In this document: piece by piece, positions 28,002 to 36,012 of the stretch
Layout: each line of letters begins with the position of its first letter
Position numbering within the stretch: the first letter of the stretch is position 1
Assembly (NCBI GenBank): GCA_963699805.1
Contig: CAVOVH010000008.1
Coordinates: 124,001-188,000, forward strand
DNA from: JAGTVG01 sp963699805
Lineage (GTDB): Bacteria; Bacteroidota; Bacteroidia; Cytophagales; Cyclobacteriaceae
Length of the DNA stretch: 64,000 nucleotides
Direction: 5' to 3'
Made by a program: the position numbers and the translations under genes
The notes under the pieces: generated by a model
The model's database searches: none
What the model saw: the letters and a program-made list of their open reading frames with translations, nothing else
What the model was told of the DNA's origin: nothing

Positions 28002-28772
28002 ATGAAAAGCATAAAATTCCTAATGATGATGCTCCTGTTCTGCAGTTCCACCATCAACCTGGTACTTGCCCAGGAGGAGCAGAAAGACCAGCTTTTGGTA
28101 GTCTGGGAGAACAGCGTCATTCCTTCCCAGGTTCTGCATTATGAAGAAGTGATAAAAAAGCAGAAAAATCTGCTAGTAAAAACCAATCATCAAATTCCCT
28201 ATTTCATTTACGCCACGAATGATCACATCTATTACTGGGTAACCCCCATTGATAACTATGCACATATTGATAAACTTCATAAAGCATGGCATGAATTTAT
28301 TACCACGGCTGAAAAAGAGGAAGGGTACAATCAAATCAATGAATTCCGGGGAACCCTGAACTTCCTGAAGCCACAGGTAATGCTGTTGAGAAATGAACTG
28401 TCCTACATGCCTGAATCCAGGTCTTCCGGCGGACCCTATGATTATTTCCGGTTTGGATTGTGTTATGTGAACAGCGGTTATGAAATGGAATTTGAGAAGA
28501 AATGGAAGGAGTGGGTTAGCCTGTTTAAAGAAAATAATGAAAAAATTGGGTGGAACCTGTATGAATGCAAGTTTGGCAATGAACTGCCCTATTATATATG
28601 GGGAGAGACTTACCGGGATGAAAAAGCCATGGCTGAAGAACGGGGAGAAGCCAATGCCCTTGTTGGTGAAAAAGCAAAAGAACTATGGACGGAAACCGAA
28701 CAATTCCTGAGAAAAATTGAATACAAAATAGGCTGGTACCAGCCTGATCTCTCTTATATTCCCCAACAATAA
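28002..28772 (+). CDS. Exported protein, paralogue of the protein at 32010
   Basis: A 256-residue protein with a signal peptide (1-23, ending LVLAQ). The mature part seems to hold two similar alpha/beta halves: an N-terminal one (VIPSQVLHYEEVIKKQKNLL, then YYWVTPIDNYAHIDKL) and a C-terminal one (FRFGLCYVNSGYEMEFEKKW). The pattern suggests a dimeric alpha-beta barrel (NIPSNAP/ABM-like) fold, but this is only inferred. It shares W-E-N at the mature N-terminus and GWYxPDLSYI at the C-terminus with the array protein at 32010. Function unknown. Confidence 0.75.
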   Translation: MKSIKFLMMMLLFCSSTINLVLAQEEQKDQLLVVWENSVIPSQVLHYEEVIKKQKNLLVKTNHQIPYFIYATNDHIYYWVTPIDNYAHIDKLHKAWHEFITTAEKEEGYNQINEFRGTLNFLKPQVMLLRNELSYMPESRSSGGPYDYFRFGLCYVNSGYEMEFEKKWKEWVSLFKENNEKIGWNLYECKFGNELPYYIWGETYRDEKAMAEERGEANALVGEKAKELWTETEQFLRKIEYKIGWYQPDLSYIPQQ

Positions 28773-28784
28773 ACATCACAAATC

Positions 28785-29282
28785 ATGAAACAGCATAAAT
28801 CTTTATTAGTGATCATCCTATTCCTGGTAATTGCCTTTCCAGGCTGCATTGAAAAGACCGAACCGCTTTCCGGAAGTGAAATCGAAGCGATCAAAAATGA
28901 GGTAAAAGCCGTATTTGAGCAATCGGCCGTTGCCGCCAGCAAGCATGATGTGGAAGACATCATGAAATTTTTCTGGTACGATGAAGATTTCGTGTATGCA
29001 GGTAACGGAAACCTCACAAAAGGATGGTCCAATTTCCATCAGGCTGTTAAAACCGTCCATTCCGATCCCAAAAACCAGGGATTCAAGATCGGGTTTGAAA
29101 CAGTGGATATCAAGGTGATCACCTGTAACTGCGCTTTGGTGACCGGGGCCGGAAAACTTGTTGACTTTCCAACTCAAGAGGGCCCTCAAAATAAAAACCT
29201 GACCGTGACCTTCCTGTTCGAAAAAATTGATGGACAGTGGGTCATAACCGCCGGTCATGAATCGGGAGATTTTTCATTATAA
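28785..29282 (+). CDS. NTF2-like lipoprotein
   Basis: A 165-residue lipoprotein (lipobox AFPGC, Cys22) with one NTF2/DUF4440-like domain: the helix EVKAVFEQSAVAASKHDVED, FFWYDEDFVYAGNG, then TVTFLFEKIDGQWVITAGHE. Inferred to be periplasmic or surface-attached. It begins 12 bp after the previous gene, so it is in the same transcript. Ligand or substrate unknown. Confidence 0.85.
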   Translation: MKQHKSLLVIILFLVIAFPGCIEKTEPLSGSEIEAIKNEVKAVFEQSAVAASKHDVEDIMKFFWYDEDFVYAGNGNLTKGWSNFHQAVKTVHSDPKNQGFKIGFETVDIKVITCNCALVTGAGKLVDFPTQEGPQNKNLTVTFLFEKIDGQWVITAGHESGDFSL

Positions 29283-29299
29283 ATATTAACCACAAACCC

Positions 29300-30160
29300 A
29301 TGAACAAACTACCCATCTTTATTTTCATTTTGTGCGTTATTGGCCTGACATCGTGCCAGCAGCACCACATGAATATTGATCAAAAAACGGTCGATGAAGT
29401 GACTGGAATATTAAAACAATATTCGACAGATTGGTCAGAAGCCATTAAGAACGGAGATGCCACTGAAATTATAGATTATTTTGCTCCGGATTTCATTTAT
29501 CAAGCCGCTACAGGCAGATTGCAGACCAAAGACGAATTACTCAACGATATCAATCAAAACGCCAATCCCATTCTTTCCTATTCCCTGGAAGATGTACAAG
29601 TGAAATTGTTACGAAAGGATCTGGCTAACGTAAACGGGGCATTTAATGTAACCTGGGAGGATGAGTATGGCCAGAAACAAATTCATCATTCCCGGTTCAC
29701 CAATGTTTGGCTTAAATCCGGTGGAAAGTGGCAATGCATTGTTGGTCATGGCAGTCCCCTGGAAAATCCGGATCCTGAAGCCGATCTGGAAAAAATCAAA
29801 GCCATACCTGCAAAAGCGACAAAGGCAATCAACAACAGTGATTTTGAAGGGTGGCTCGGTTTAATGGATGAAAATGTTCAAGCATTATTTAGGGGTCATA
29901 AAACCTTACATGGAAAGGAAGAGATAATTGCTGAAATGGGAAAGTATTGGGAGGATCCTGAATCAGACTATGTAATAAAACACTACGAGACCAGGCTTCT
30001 GGGAGATTATGCCTATGGCCTGGGAACCGTTGAAGGAACCGAAAAAAATCCGGATACAGGAAAAATTGAAGCCGTCAACAGCCGTGAATTGGTCCTGTTC
30101 AAAAAACAGCCCGACGGCGAATGGAAAGTTTTCAGATTAATTGTAAACAAGAATCAATGA
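29300..30160 (+). CDS. Lipoprotein with two tandem NTF2-like domains
   Basis: A 286-residue lipoprotein (lipobox LTSCQQ, Cys20) carrying two NTF2-like units. The first is about 32-155 (YSTDWSEAIKNGDATEIIDY, then FTNVWLKSGGKWQCIVGHGS) and the second about 165-286 (AIPAKATKAINNSDFEGWLG, then ELVLFKKQPDGEWKVFRLIV). A two-domain chain could form within one molecule the dimer NTF2 proteins normally make. It is 17 bp after the preceding gene. Function unknown. Confidence 0.85.
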   Translation: MNKLPIFIFILCVIGLTSCQQHHMNIDQKTVDEVTGILKQYSTDWSEAIKNGDATEIIDYFAPDFIYQAATGRLQTKDELLNDINQNANPILSYSLEDVQVKLLRKDLANVNGAFNVTWEDEYGQKQIHHSRFTNVWLKSGGKWQCIVGHGSPLENPDPEADLEKIKAIPAKATKAINNSDFEGWLGLMDENVQALFRGHKTLHGKEEIIAEMGKYWEDPESDYVIKHYETRLLGDYAYGLGTVEGTEKNPDTGKIEAVNSRELVLFKKQPDGEWKVFRLIVNKNQ

Positions 30161-30187
30161 CCCTTTAAAAATCGAAAATAAAAAATC

Positions 30188-30655
30188 ATGAAAAATCTTA
30201 TTCTGCTATTATCAGTATTATTCCCTGCAACCCTATTTGCACAAAACTGGTCTGCAGACGAAAAAGCAATTATTAATGCACTGAATGAGGAAGGAGCTGC
30301 ATTCATTGAAATGGATATGGATCGACTTGCAGCCGTGCATGTTCAGGATGGATCGGTTGTAAGATACAACTCAGGTGATGACAAGGCTATTACAGGATGG
30401 ACTGAAATCAAAGCCAATTTCGAAGAAATGTTCGAAGGTGTAAAAGATGGTTCATGGGAAAACCCTAAAAATACAAAGGAAAATTTCATTATTAAAGTTA
30501 CTGGTAAAACCGCCTGGGTACTTTGTGATAATGTCTGGAACTGGGAAGAAAATGGTGAGAAGATGGGGTTAGTCAACAAGGAAATTGCCTTTTTGGAGAA
30601 GGAAAAAGATACATGGAAATTATCGTTTTATACATTCATTGTCAAACCTGAATAA
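30188..30655 (+). CDS. Exported NTF2-like protein
   Basis: A 155-residue protein with a cleavable signal (1-19, ending TLFAQ) and one NTF2-like domain: AIINALNEEGAAFIEMDMDR, WTEIKANFEEMF, TGKTAWVLCDNVWNWEE and AFLEKEKDTWKLSFYTF. The N-terminus of the mature protein (AQNWSADEKAII) resembles that of the array protein at 31506 (AQTWTAEEQEII). It has no lipobox and is therefore probably soluble in the periplasm or secreted. 27 bp after the previous gene. Confidence 0.85.
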   Translation: MKNLILLLSVLFPATLFAQNWSADEKAIINALNEEGAAFIEMDMDRLAAVHVQDGSVVRYNSGDDKAITGWTEIKANFEEMFEGVKDGSWENPKNTKENFIIKVTGKTAWVLCDNVWNWEENGEKMGLVNKEIAFLEKEKDTWKLSFYTFIVKPE

Positions 30656-30683
30656 TTATTTATAAACCAATAACTTCAAATCA

Positions 30684-31478
30684 ATGAGATCTCTAATCAT
30701 TCTTATTGCATTATGGCTGGTTGCCTGTCAGCAGAACCCGCAAAGCGGTCCAGCCTATGAAAAAGTGGCCGAAGAACTCCAAGTTCTAAATGATGAATAT
30801 TGCACCGCCTGGATGAATGGAGAGATGGACGAATGCCTCTCCATGATGACACCGGATTTTGTCAATTATCTGGTCAACAATACCCAGAACCGTCAGCAAG
30901 TGGAAAACATGTTCCATAATATTGCTGAAAATATGACCACAACAAATGCCATTTTTAAGCGCGATGAGCTCTTTGTGCATGATGATATGGCCTATGAATT
31001 CGGATATTTCATCCGGGACATCACCCCGAAAAGCAGTGGTGAGACCCGGAGCGTCAGGGATCGCTATATCACGGTTTTTAAGAGGCAGGATGGCCAGTGG
31101 AAATTCCACCGTTGGATGCCGCAACCAGACCCTCCGGCTGTCGAACGGGCAGGAAGCCACATCGGCCTGAAAAGCACCCACCTGCTTAAACTGAAAAATG
31201 AGGACACCCTTTCAAAACTTCAGCAACCCATTACTGAATTGAACGCGCTGCTGGCCGATATGGGCTATCCTGAATGTGGATATGTGATATACAAGGTAAA
31301 TGATGACTACGAATCAGATTATACGCATATCATGGAAGGCTTGTGGCTGAGTAAGGAAGTTTATGACATTACCCATGAAGATCCAAGATACAAGGAAGTT
31401 TTTGAAAAATACCGAGACCTTTTTGTGGATGCTACCCAAAACCAGGAATATATGCGGGTAGAAAAACTGATGCCGTAA
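30684..31478 (+). CDS. Lipoprotein: NTF2-like domain plus C-terminal alpha/beta domain
   Basis: A 264-residue lipoprotein (lipobox LVACQQ, Cys15). The NTF2-like domain spans about 25-150 (EYCTAWMNGEMDECLSMMTP; LFVHDDMAYEFGYF; FKRQDGQWKFHRWMPQPD) and is close to the cytoplasmic first array protein. A second domain of about 90 residues (170-264; ECGYVIYKVNDDYESDYTHI, then EVYDITHEDPRYKEVFEKYR) recalls the alpha/beta pattern of the 28002/32010 pair. The chain thus joins the two fold types of the array. Function unknown. Confidence 0.82.
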   Translation: MRSLIILIALWLVACQQNPQSGPAYEKVAEELQVLNDEYCTAWMNGEMDECLSMMTPDFVNYLVNNTQNRQQVENMFHNIAENMTTTNAIFKRDELFVHDDMAYEFGYFIRDITPKSSGETRSVRDRYITVFKRQDGQWKFHRWMPQPDPPAVERAGSHIGLKSTHLLKLKNEDTLSKLQQPITELNALLADMGYPECGYVIYKVNDDYESDYTHIMEGLWLSKEVYDITHEDPRYKEVFEKYRDLFVDATQNQEYMRVEKLMP

Positions 31479-31505
31479 TTATATTCATCTCAATGTCAAA
31501 AAAAA

Positions 31506-31988
31506 ATGAAAAATCTATCTTTAATCATTGCAGTTCTATGTTTATTATCTGCATCTATTCAAATAAAAGCACAAACCTGGACTGCCGAAGAACAAGAAAT
31601 CATTAAACGGGTTGAAACCGGTTGGATATCATGGCAGGATGCCGTTAATCAGAATGACCTTTCGATTTGGCTAAAAGCAGCGAATCCGACAGAGGATTGG
31701 AATTGCTGGTGGGTACAGGATGGTGCACTTTGGGATTTGCCTGATACGAAAAGGAATTTTGAGCTTTTTATAAAAGATGTCAGGAAATACTATTGGATGA
31801 ATGTTAATCCGCTCAGCATAAAAGTTCACGAAGATGTGGCTTTTATATGGTTTTACGCTTCTTATGCCGTTGAGGATAAAGCGGGTATTACTACCAACAC
31901 AGAAGAAAAACGCTTTGAAGTTTATCGGAAAATAGATGGGGAGTGGAGATGGAGTGCTGGTATGGCGGCTGCAACAAAAATGAATTAA
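31506..31988 (+). CDS. Exported NTF2-like protein
   Basis: A 160-residue protein with a signal peptide (1-22, ending IKAQ). It has one Trp-rich NTF2-like domain: ISWQDAVNQNDLSIWLK, WNCWWVQDGALWDLP, INVHEDVAF-type strand KVHEDVAFIWFYASYAVED and KRFEVYRKIDGEWRWSAGMA. The many tryptophans could line a hydrophobic pocket. It is related to the array protein at 30188 at the mature N-terminus. 27 bp after the previous gene. Confidence 0.84.
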   Translation: MKNLSLIIAVLCLLSASIQIKAQTWTAEEQEIIKRVETGWISWQDAVNQNDLSIWLKAANPTEDWNCWWVQDGALWDLPDTKRNFELFIKDVRKYYWMNVNPLSIKVHEDVAFIWFYASYAVEDKAGITTNTEEKRFEVYRKIDGEWRWSAGMAAATKMN

Positions 31989-32009
31989 ATAAAGATTAAA
32001 TCGAAAATC

Positions 32010-32774
32010 ATGAAAATCCATCTATCCTTCCTGGCATTTGTATTTTGCTTGTTTTCAATCCAGACAAATGCCCAGACTGATCAAGCGCCAACCATGCTGG
32101 CTATATGGGAAAATGAGATCCCCCCTTCCATGGTGACTGAATATGAGAAAGTGGTTAAAAAAGAGTTGGAGATCTTCCGAAAACTGAATTATCCCCGATC
32201 CTATTTTGTGTATCAAACCGAGGATTACCATTACTGGTGGGTCATGCAGATTAAAGATTTGAACGATTTTGAAAAATTGAGCCAGGAATTGGGATCTTTT
32301 ATTGTGCGCATGGAAAATGAAGAAGGTTTTGTTTTTGGTGAAGAATTTAAAGGCAAGACCAATTATATGAAACCCATGATCTTCCGGTGGTTGCCCGATC
32401 TCTCGTGCATGCCGGAGGGAGCGATTAAGTTTGATCAGGCGCAATATTTCCGTTGGGGATATTGCTACGTTAAAGTGGGTTTTGAAGAAGAATTCCAGGA
32501 GCAATGGGTAAAAATGGCAGCAATGATGTATGCAAAAGAAATTGGAATGGGTTGGAATGCATACATGGGGGTAATGGGCACAGAAAATCCCTTTTACATG
32601 TGGGGAGAGATTTACGACAGTCAGATCGATATGGAAACCAAAAGGGCAAATGCCTTCCAGAAATTGGGTGAGGAGTTTAATGCCTTGTGGATGGAAACCC
32701 TTCAATACATCCGGAAGCTTGAAGTCCGCGAAGGCTGGTACCGTCCTGACCTGTCGTATATCATTGATAACTAA
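32010..32774 (+). CDS. Exported protein, paralogue of the protein at 28002
   Basis: A 254-residue protein with a signal peptide (1-21, ending TNAQ), clearly homologous to the array protein at 28002. Shared marks are IWENEIPPSM, SYFVYQTEDYHYWWVMQIKD, FRWGYCYVKVGFEEEF, MWGEIYDSQ and the end GWYRPDLSYI. Two alpha/beta halves are suggested, as in the paralogue. The same pair therefore occurs twice, each copy followed by an NTF2-like lipoprotein gene, hinting at duplication of a block. Function unknown. Confidence 0.75.
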   Translation: MKIHLSFLAFVFCLFSIQTNAQTDQAPTMLAIWENEIPPSMVTEYEKVVKKELEIFRKLNYPRSYFVYQTEDYHYWWVMQIKDLNDFEKLSQELGSFIVRMENEEGFVFGEEFKGKTNYMKPMIFRWLPDLSCMPEGAIKFDQAQYFRWGYCYVKVGFEEEFQEQWVKMAAMMYAKEIGMGWNAYMGVMGTENPFYMWGEIYDSQIDMETKRANAFQKLGEEFNALWMETLQYIRKLEVREGWYRPDLSYIIDN

Positions 32775-32799
32775 CTGATCAACCCAAAAAATAATCATC

Positions 32800-33297
32800 A
32801 TGAAAAAACTGACTTTTTTACTACCCGCAATTTTATTTGCAGCTTTATTGTTGATTTCTTTTGCCTGCCATCATAAAATACAAAACCAGGAAGCTTATCA
32901 GAATGAAGTCAAACAGAAAATCGCCGAACTTGACAAACACTTTTTTGAGGCCTGGGAAAATGAAGACCTGGAAACCGTAATGACATACCTGGATGATGAT
33001 TTTATCAATATGCCCAATTTTGGCGCGACTTATAATAAAGAGCAATTTCGTAAAGAAATTCAAAATCTCTTCGACACCTATTCGGTGGAAGACCTTGAAG
33101 TTAATAGTGTTGATCTGATCGTGGACCGGAACTACGCCTTCGAGACCGGGCTTCTCAAACAGAAATGGATTACCAAGGACAAACAGGATACCGTCTATTA
33201 TGATTCTCGTATCATGACTGTATCTAAAAAACAGGAAGGCGATGACTGGAAATGGTTTCGGCATATGATACAACGACGATATGAAAATGCAGAATAA
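32800..33297 (+). CDS. DUF4440/NTF2-like lipoprotein, paralogue of that at 35056
   Basis: A 165-residue lipoprotein (lipobox ISFAC, Cys23) with one DUF4440-type NTF2 domain: AELDKHFFEAWENEDLETVM, YLDDDFINMPNF, DLIVDRNYAFETGLLKQKW and IMTVSKKQEGDDWKWFRHMI. Bases 32881-33012 are almost identical to 35125-35256 in the last array gene (two mismatches in 132), while the rest of the two genes differs more. The stop codon overlaps the next start as TAATG, so translation is coupled to the hydrolase. Confidence 0.88.
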   Translation: MKKLTFLLPAILFAALLLISFACHHKIQNQEAYQNEVKQKIAELDKHFFEAWENEDLETVMTYLDDDFINMPNFGATYNKEQFRKEIQNLFDTYSVEDLEVNSVDLIVDRNYAFETGLLKQKWITKDKQDTVYYDSRIMTVSKKQEGDDWKWFRHMIQRRYENAE

Positions 33298-34172
33298 TGA
33301 AATATCCATTTTTAATTTTCCTCCTGCCCTTTCTTGTTTTTGGCGGTTACCGGGAAAATACACTGAATACTGAATCCGGTTTTGCAGAGGTTAATGGCAC
33401 AACACTTTATTACGAAGTCGCAGGTTCCGGAGAACCACTTGTGCTGGTACATGGCAATTTCGGTGACTGCCGCCACTGGGATTATAATTTTGAAGAACTT
33501 GCCAGAAAATTCAAGGTGATCCGCTATGATGTTCGGGGATACGGAAAATCGGAAAGCTCGCCTAAAGGGTTTGAATACAAAGACCACGCTGACCTGAAGG
33601 CCTTGCTTGATTATCTGGGAATTAAGAAAGCCCATATCGTCGGGTTTTCCATGGGAAGCGGCATTGTCATCAATTTTGCCCTGGAATATCCGGAAATGTG
33701 TAAGTCACTTATACCGGTCGGGCCCTGGGTATGTGGTTATACCCCTTCTTCCATTCAGGAATTCAGCCGGGATTTTGGACAGATACCATCCATAATCGAA
33801 CAGGGAGGTACTGATGCCGCTGCGGAACAAGTCATAGAATTTCCTTTATTCAAAGCAGATGTCTCTTCAGATGAAGTAAAAGAATTTATCTCCGAGGTGG
33901 CGAAGAATTATTCCTTCCTGCATTGGACTGGTGAAGGGCCTACGCGTATTGAACCGGATGCGGTAAACATGCTGGACCGGATAAAGGTCCCCACGCTAAT
34001 ATTAACTTCTGAATATGATATAAACGCCTGTCTTGAAGTAGCAGGTCTGCTGGACGAAAAAATCGAAAATTCCATGGTGGTAAGCATTCCGGAAGCAACC
34101 CATTTTATGATGATGGATCAACCTCAGAAATTTAATAATGCGTTGGTGAATTTTATTGAAAGTCAAAAATAA
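33297..34172 (+). CDS. Exported alpha/beta hydrolase
   Basis: A 291-residue alpha/beta-fold hydrolase with a signal peptide (about 1-17). The oxyanion motif is LVLVHGNFGDCRHW, the nucleophile is Ser118 in GFSMGSG, the acid is Asp241 in TSEYDINA, and the base is His269 in EATHFMMMD; the triad is complete. This points to an active esterase, lactonase or similar enzyme outside the cytoplasm. It is the only clear catalyst in the twelve-gene array and overlaps its upstream neighbour by one base. The substrate is unknown; NTF2-like neighbours could bind the same compound. Confidence 0.92.
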   Translation: MKYPFLIFLLPFLVFGGYRENTLNTESGFAEVNGTTLYYEVAGSGEPLVLVHGNFGDCRHWDYNFEELARKFKVIRYDVRGYGKSESSPKGFEYKDHADLKALLDYLGIKKAHIVGFSMGSGIVINFALEYPEMCKSLIPVGPWVCGYTPSSIQEFSRDFGQIPSIIEQGGTDAAAEQVIEFPLFKADVSSDEVKEFISEVAKNYSFLHWTGEGPTRIEPDAVNMLDRIKVPTLILTSEYDINACLEVAGLLDEKIENSMVVSIPEATHFMMMDQPQKFNNALVNFIESQK

Positions 34173-34188
34173 CTATCTCTAAAAAATT

Positions 34189-35037
34189 ATGAAAAATACA
34201 ATTCTTATTATACTGTTTTCCCTGCCGGTTTTGTGGGCATGCCAGAATACTCCCACAGCACTTTCCGATGCTGAAAAAGAACAGATTGAAGCTGAAGTTA
34301 GAGATGAATTCCAAAATTTAGTTGAATCAATACGGCAACTTGATTTTGATAAATGGTCCGATTTTTACAGTCAGGAATATTTTATATCCTCTGTAAACGG
34401 TCGTTTTGGCTATATCACAAACTATAAGCAATGGATGAAAATTGTGGATGAAAGTTTTGCCTCCAGAAGCCGACATGAAAGTGAAACATTAGAAGTAAAT
34501 ATAAACGCACTTTCCCCAAATCTGGCCTTATTGACATTTTCTGGAATATGGGAAAACTGGTGGGGCAATAATTACAACAAAGTCAACGGTTTGGCCACAT
34601 ACCTTTGGAAAAAGGAAAATGATAGATGGAAGGTAGTCCATGTACATGAAAGTATAAAGCGAAATGATGACATCATCGGTGCCTGGAACATGGTGGAAGT
34701 GAGCGGTGTCGATAATGGTGCCGATTTTAAAATGTTCCTAGATGGCAGTAGAATGGAACAAATCAAAAGTTGGACGAATAGTCATTTTTTCTTTATCGGC
34801 AAGTATCCTTCTGAAGATGGAACAGCAGATTCCTATGGAGGAGGAACATACACGCTCGATGGAAACAGATATGAGGAGTATGTGAAATATAATTTCTCAA
34901 AATCATACGAGGGAACCACTGTAAAAATGATCATGGAGATTAAAGGAGACACTTTAATACAGACTTACCCGGTTACTGTCAATGGCAGTATCGATAAAAA
35001 TAATTACTCGGTAGAGAAATATGTTCGTTTGGATTAA
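34189..35037 (+). CDS. Lipoprotein: NTF2-like domain plus lipocalin-like C-terminal domain
   Basis: A 282-residue lipoprotein (lipobox VLWACQ, Cys18). The N-terminal NTF2-like domain spans about 30-160 (FQNLVESIRQLDFDKWSDFY, then ATYLWKKENDRWKVVHVHES). The C-terminal domain, about 165-282, begins IIGAWNMVEVSGVDNG and has the beta pattern of lipocalin-like domains (FFFIGKYPSEDG, GGGTYTLDGNRYEEYVKYNF). Such C-terminal domains with an opening G-x-W are frequent in Bacteroidota lipoproteins and suggest binding of a hydrophobic ligand. 16 bp after the hydrolase. Confidence 0.82.
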   Translation: MKNTILIILFSLPVLWACQNTPTALSDAEKEQIEAEVRDEFQNLVESIRQLDFDKWSDFYSQEYFISSVNGRFGYITNYKQWMKIVDESFASRSRHESETLEVNINALSPNLALLTFSGIWENWWGNNYNKVNGLATYLWKKENDRWKVVHVHESIKRNDDIIGAWNMVEVSGVDNGADFKMFLDGSRMEQIKSWTNSHFFFIGKYPSEDGTADSYGGGTYTLDGNRYEEYVKYNFSKSYEGTTVKMIMEIKGDTLIQTYPVTVNGSIDKNNYSVEKYVRLD

Positions 35038-35055
35038 TCAAAAAAAATTTAAATC

Positions 35056-35523
35056 ATGAAAAACTTCCTTTCCGTTCTCATGGCAATGCTTTTGCTGGCA
35101 ACTTTTTCTTGCCGGCAGGAGCAACAAAACCAGGAAGCATATCAGAATGAAGTAAAACAGAAAATCGCCGAACTTGACAAACACTTTTTTGAGGCCTGGG
35201 AAAATGAAGACCTGGAAACCGTAATGACATACCTGGATGATGATTTTATCAATATGTTCAGTTTTGGCAAGCCTAACAATAAAGAGCAATGCCGTGAAGC
35301 ATTTCAAAATGTCATCGATACCTATTTGGTGGAAGACGTTGAATTCGAAAGTGTTGAACTGATCGTGGACCGGAATTACGCCATTGAGACTTCACTTTTC
35401 AATCAGAAATGGATTACCAATGATAATACGGACACCATTTTTTTTGATATGCGAGCGATGACCGTTTTCAAAAAACAGGAAAACGGTGATTGGAAAATGT
35501 TCCGGTTGATCGGGCAGCAATGA
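35056..35523 (+). CDS. DUF4440/NTF2-like lipoprotein, paralogue of that at 32800
   Basis: A 155-residue lipoprotein (lipobox TFSCRQ, Cys19) with one DUF4440-type domain, and the last gene of the array. Its first half repeats that of the protein at 32800 almost exactly (AELDKHFFEAWENEDLETVM). The second half is diverged but collinear (ELIVDRNYAIETSLFNQKW, MTVFKKQENGDWKMFRLI). The near-identical 132-bp patch points to recent duplication or gene conversion. 18 bp after the previous gene; a repeat-rich gene-free stretch follows. Confidence 0.88.
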   Translation: MKNFLSVLMAMLLLATFSCRQEQQNQEAYQNEVKQKIAELDKHFFEAWENEDLETVMTYLDDDFINMFSFGKPNNKEQCREAFQNVIDTYLVEDVEFESVELIVDRNYAIETSLFNQKWITNDNTDTIFFDMRAMTVFKKQENGDWKMFRLIGQQ

Positions 35524-35615
35524 AGAGTCTGTATGCAAGGATAATTTTATCAATGAATGACGTTAAAGATCACAGCTTCCGCTGGGATGAGGGGTACGGG
35601 CTGCCTGACTGATTT

Positions 35616-35668
35616 CCTCGTCGGACCAACTTCCCGACCCGCAAACCCTGACGCGTGGTCAGACGAGG
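35616..35668. repeat. Inverted repeat before the 145-bp units
   Basis: CCTCGTCGGACCA at 35616-35628 and TGGTCAGACGAGG at 35656-35668 pair at 12 of 13 positions, with one internal G/A mismatch and a 27-nt loop. It lies about 95 bp after the last array gene and could terminate the array transcript, though no T-run follows. Confidence 0.6.
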
Positions 35669-35675
35669 TTCTTTC

Positions 35676-35723
35676 CCTGGTTCAAGTGTTTGGTTTGGCC
35701 ATCCGTGTCGGGTCACTTGGACC
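35676..35723 (+). repeat. Diverged partial copy of the 145-bp unit, without palindrome
   Basis: This segment matches the part of the full units that follows the palindrome, for example TTCAAGTG versus GCAAGTG and GTCGGGTCACTTGG versus GTCGGGTCCACTTGG. It has no palindrome in front. It looks like an older, decaying copy or a variant end. Confidence 0.5.
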
Positions 35724-35740
35724 TTTTCGTATCATAAGAG

Positions 35741-35885
35741 ATAAGAGATGACATCCCTTTGAGGGATGTCATCTCTTATCTGGTGCAAGTGATTGATGGG
35801 GCCTTTGATGTCGGGTCCACTTGGAACCTGCAGGGGTATCGGCCCAAGTCCCTCCGACAGACAACCAGGGGCCAAGACTTAATTA
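35741..35885 (+). repeat. 145-bp repeat unit 1 with palindromic element, copy B
   Basis: Opens with a perfect palindrome: ATAAGAGATGACATCCCT at 35741-35758, TTG loop, and its complement at 35762-35779. A conserved 106-bp tail follows, ending in CTTAATTA. It aligns without gaps to unit 2, with about nine mismatches in 145. An extra ATAAGAG directly precedes the palindrome. No open frame, target duplication or transposase indicates a known element type. Confidence 0.88.
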
Positions 35886-36012
35886 GTAACACGAATGAGC
35901 CAACACTCCACCCAACACTTAACCTCCTAGTCAACTCCGAAGGCAGCTCTGATATTGTTCTCGTTCTACGATCCCCAACACAATGACCATCTGAATCGTA
36001 GGACGAGTTATC

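Noticed and set aside
27496..35523. Polyketide biosynthesis cluster suggested by SnoaL-like (polyketide cyclase) domains
   Set aside because: No ketosynthase, acyl carrier protein, cytochrome P450 or methyltransferase is present, and nearly all members are exported. DUF4440/NTF2 folds are used for many other purposes.
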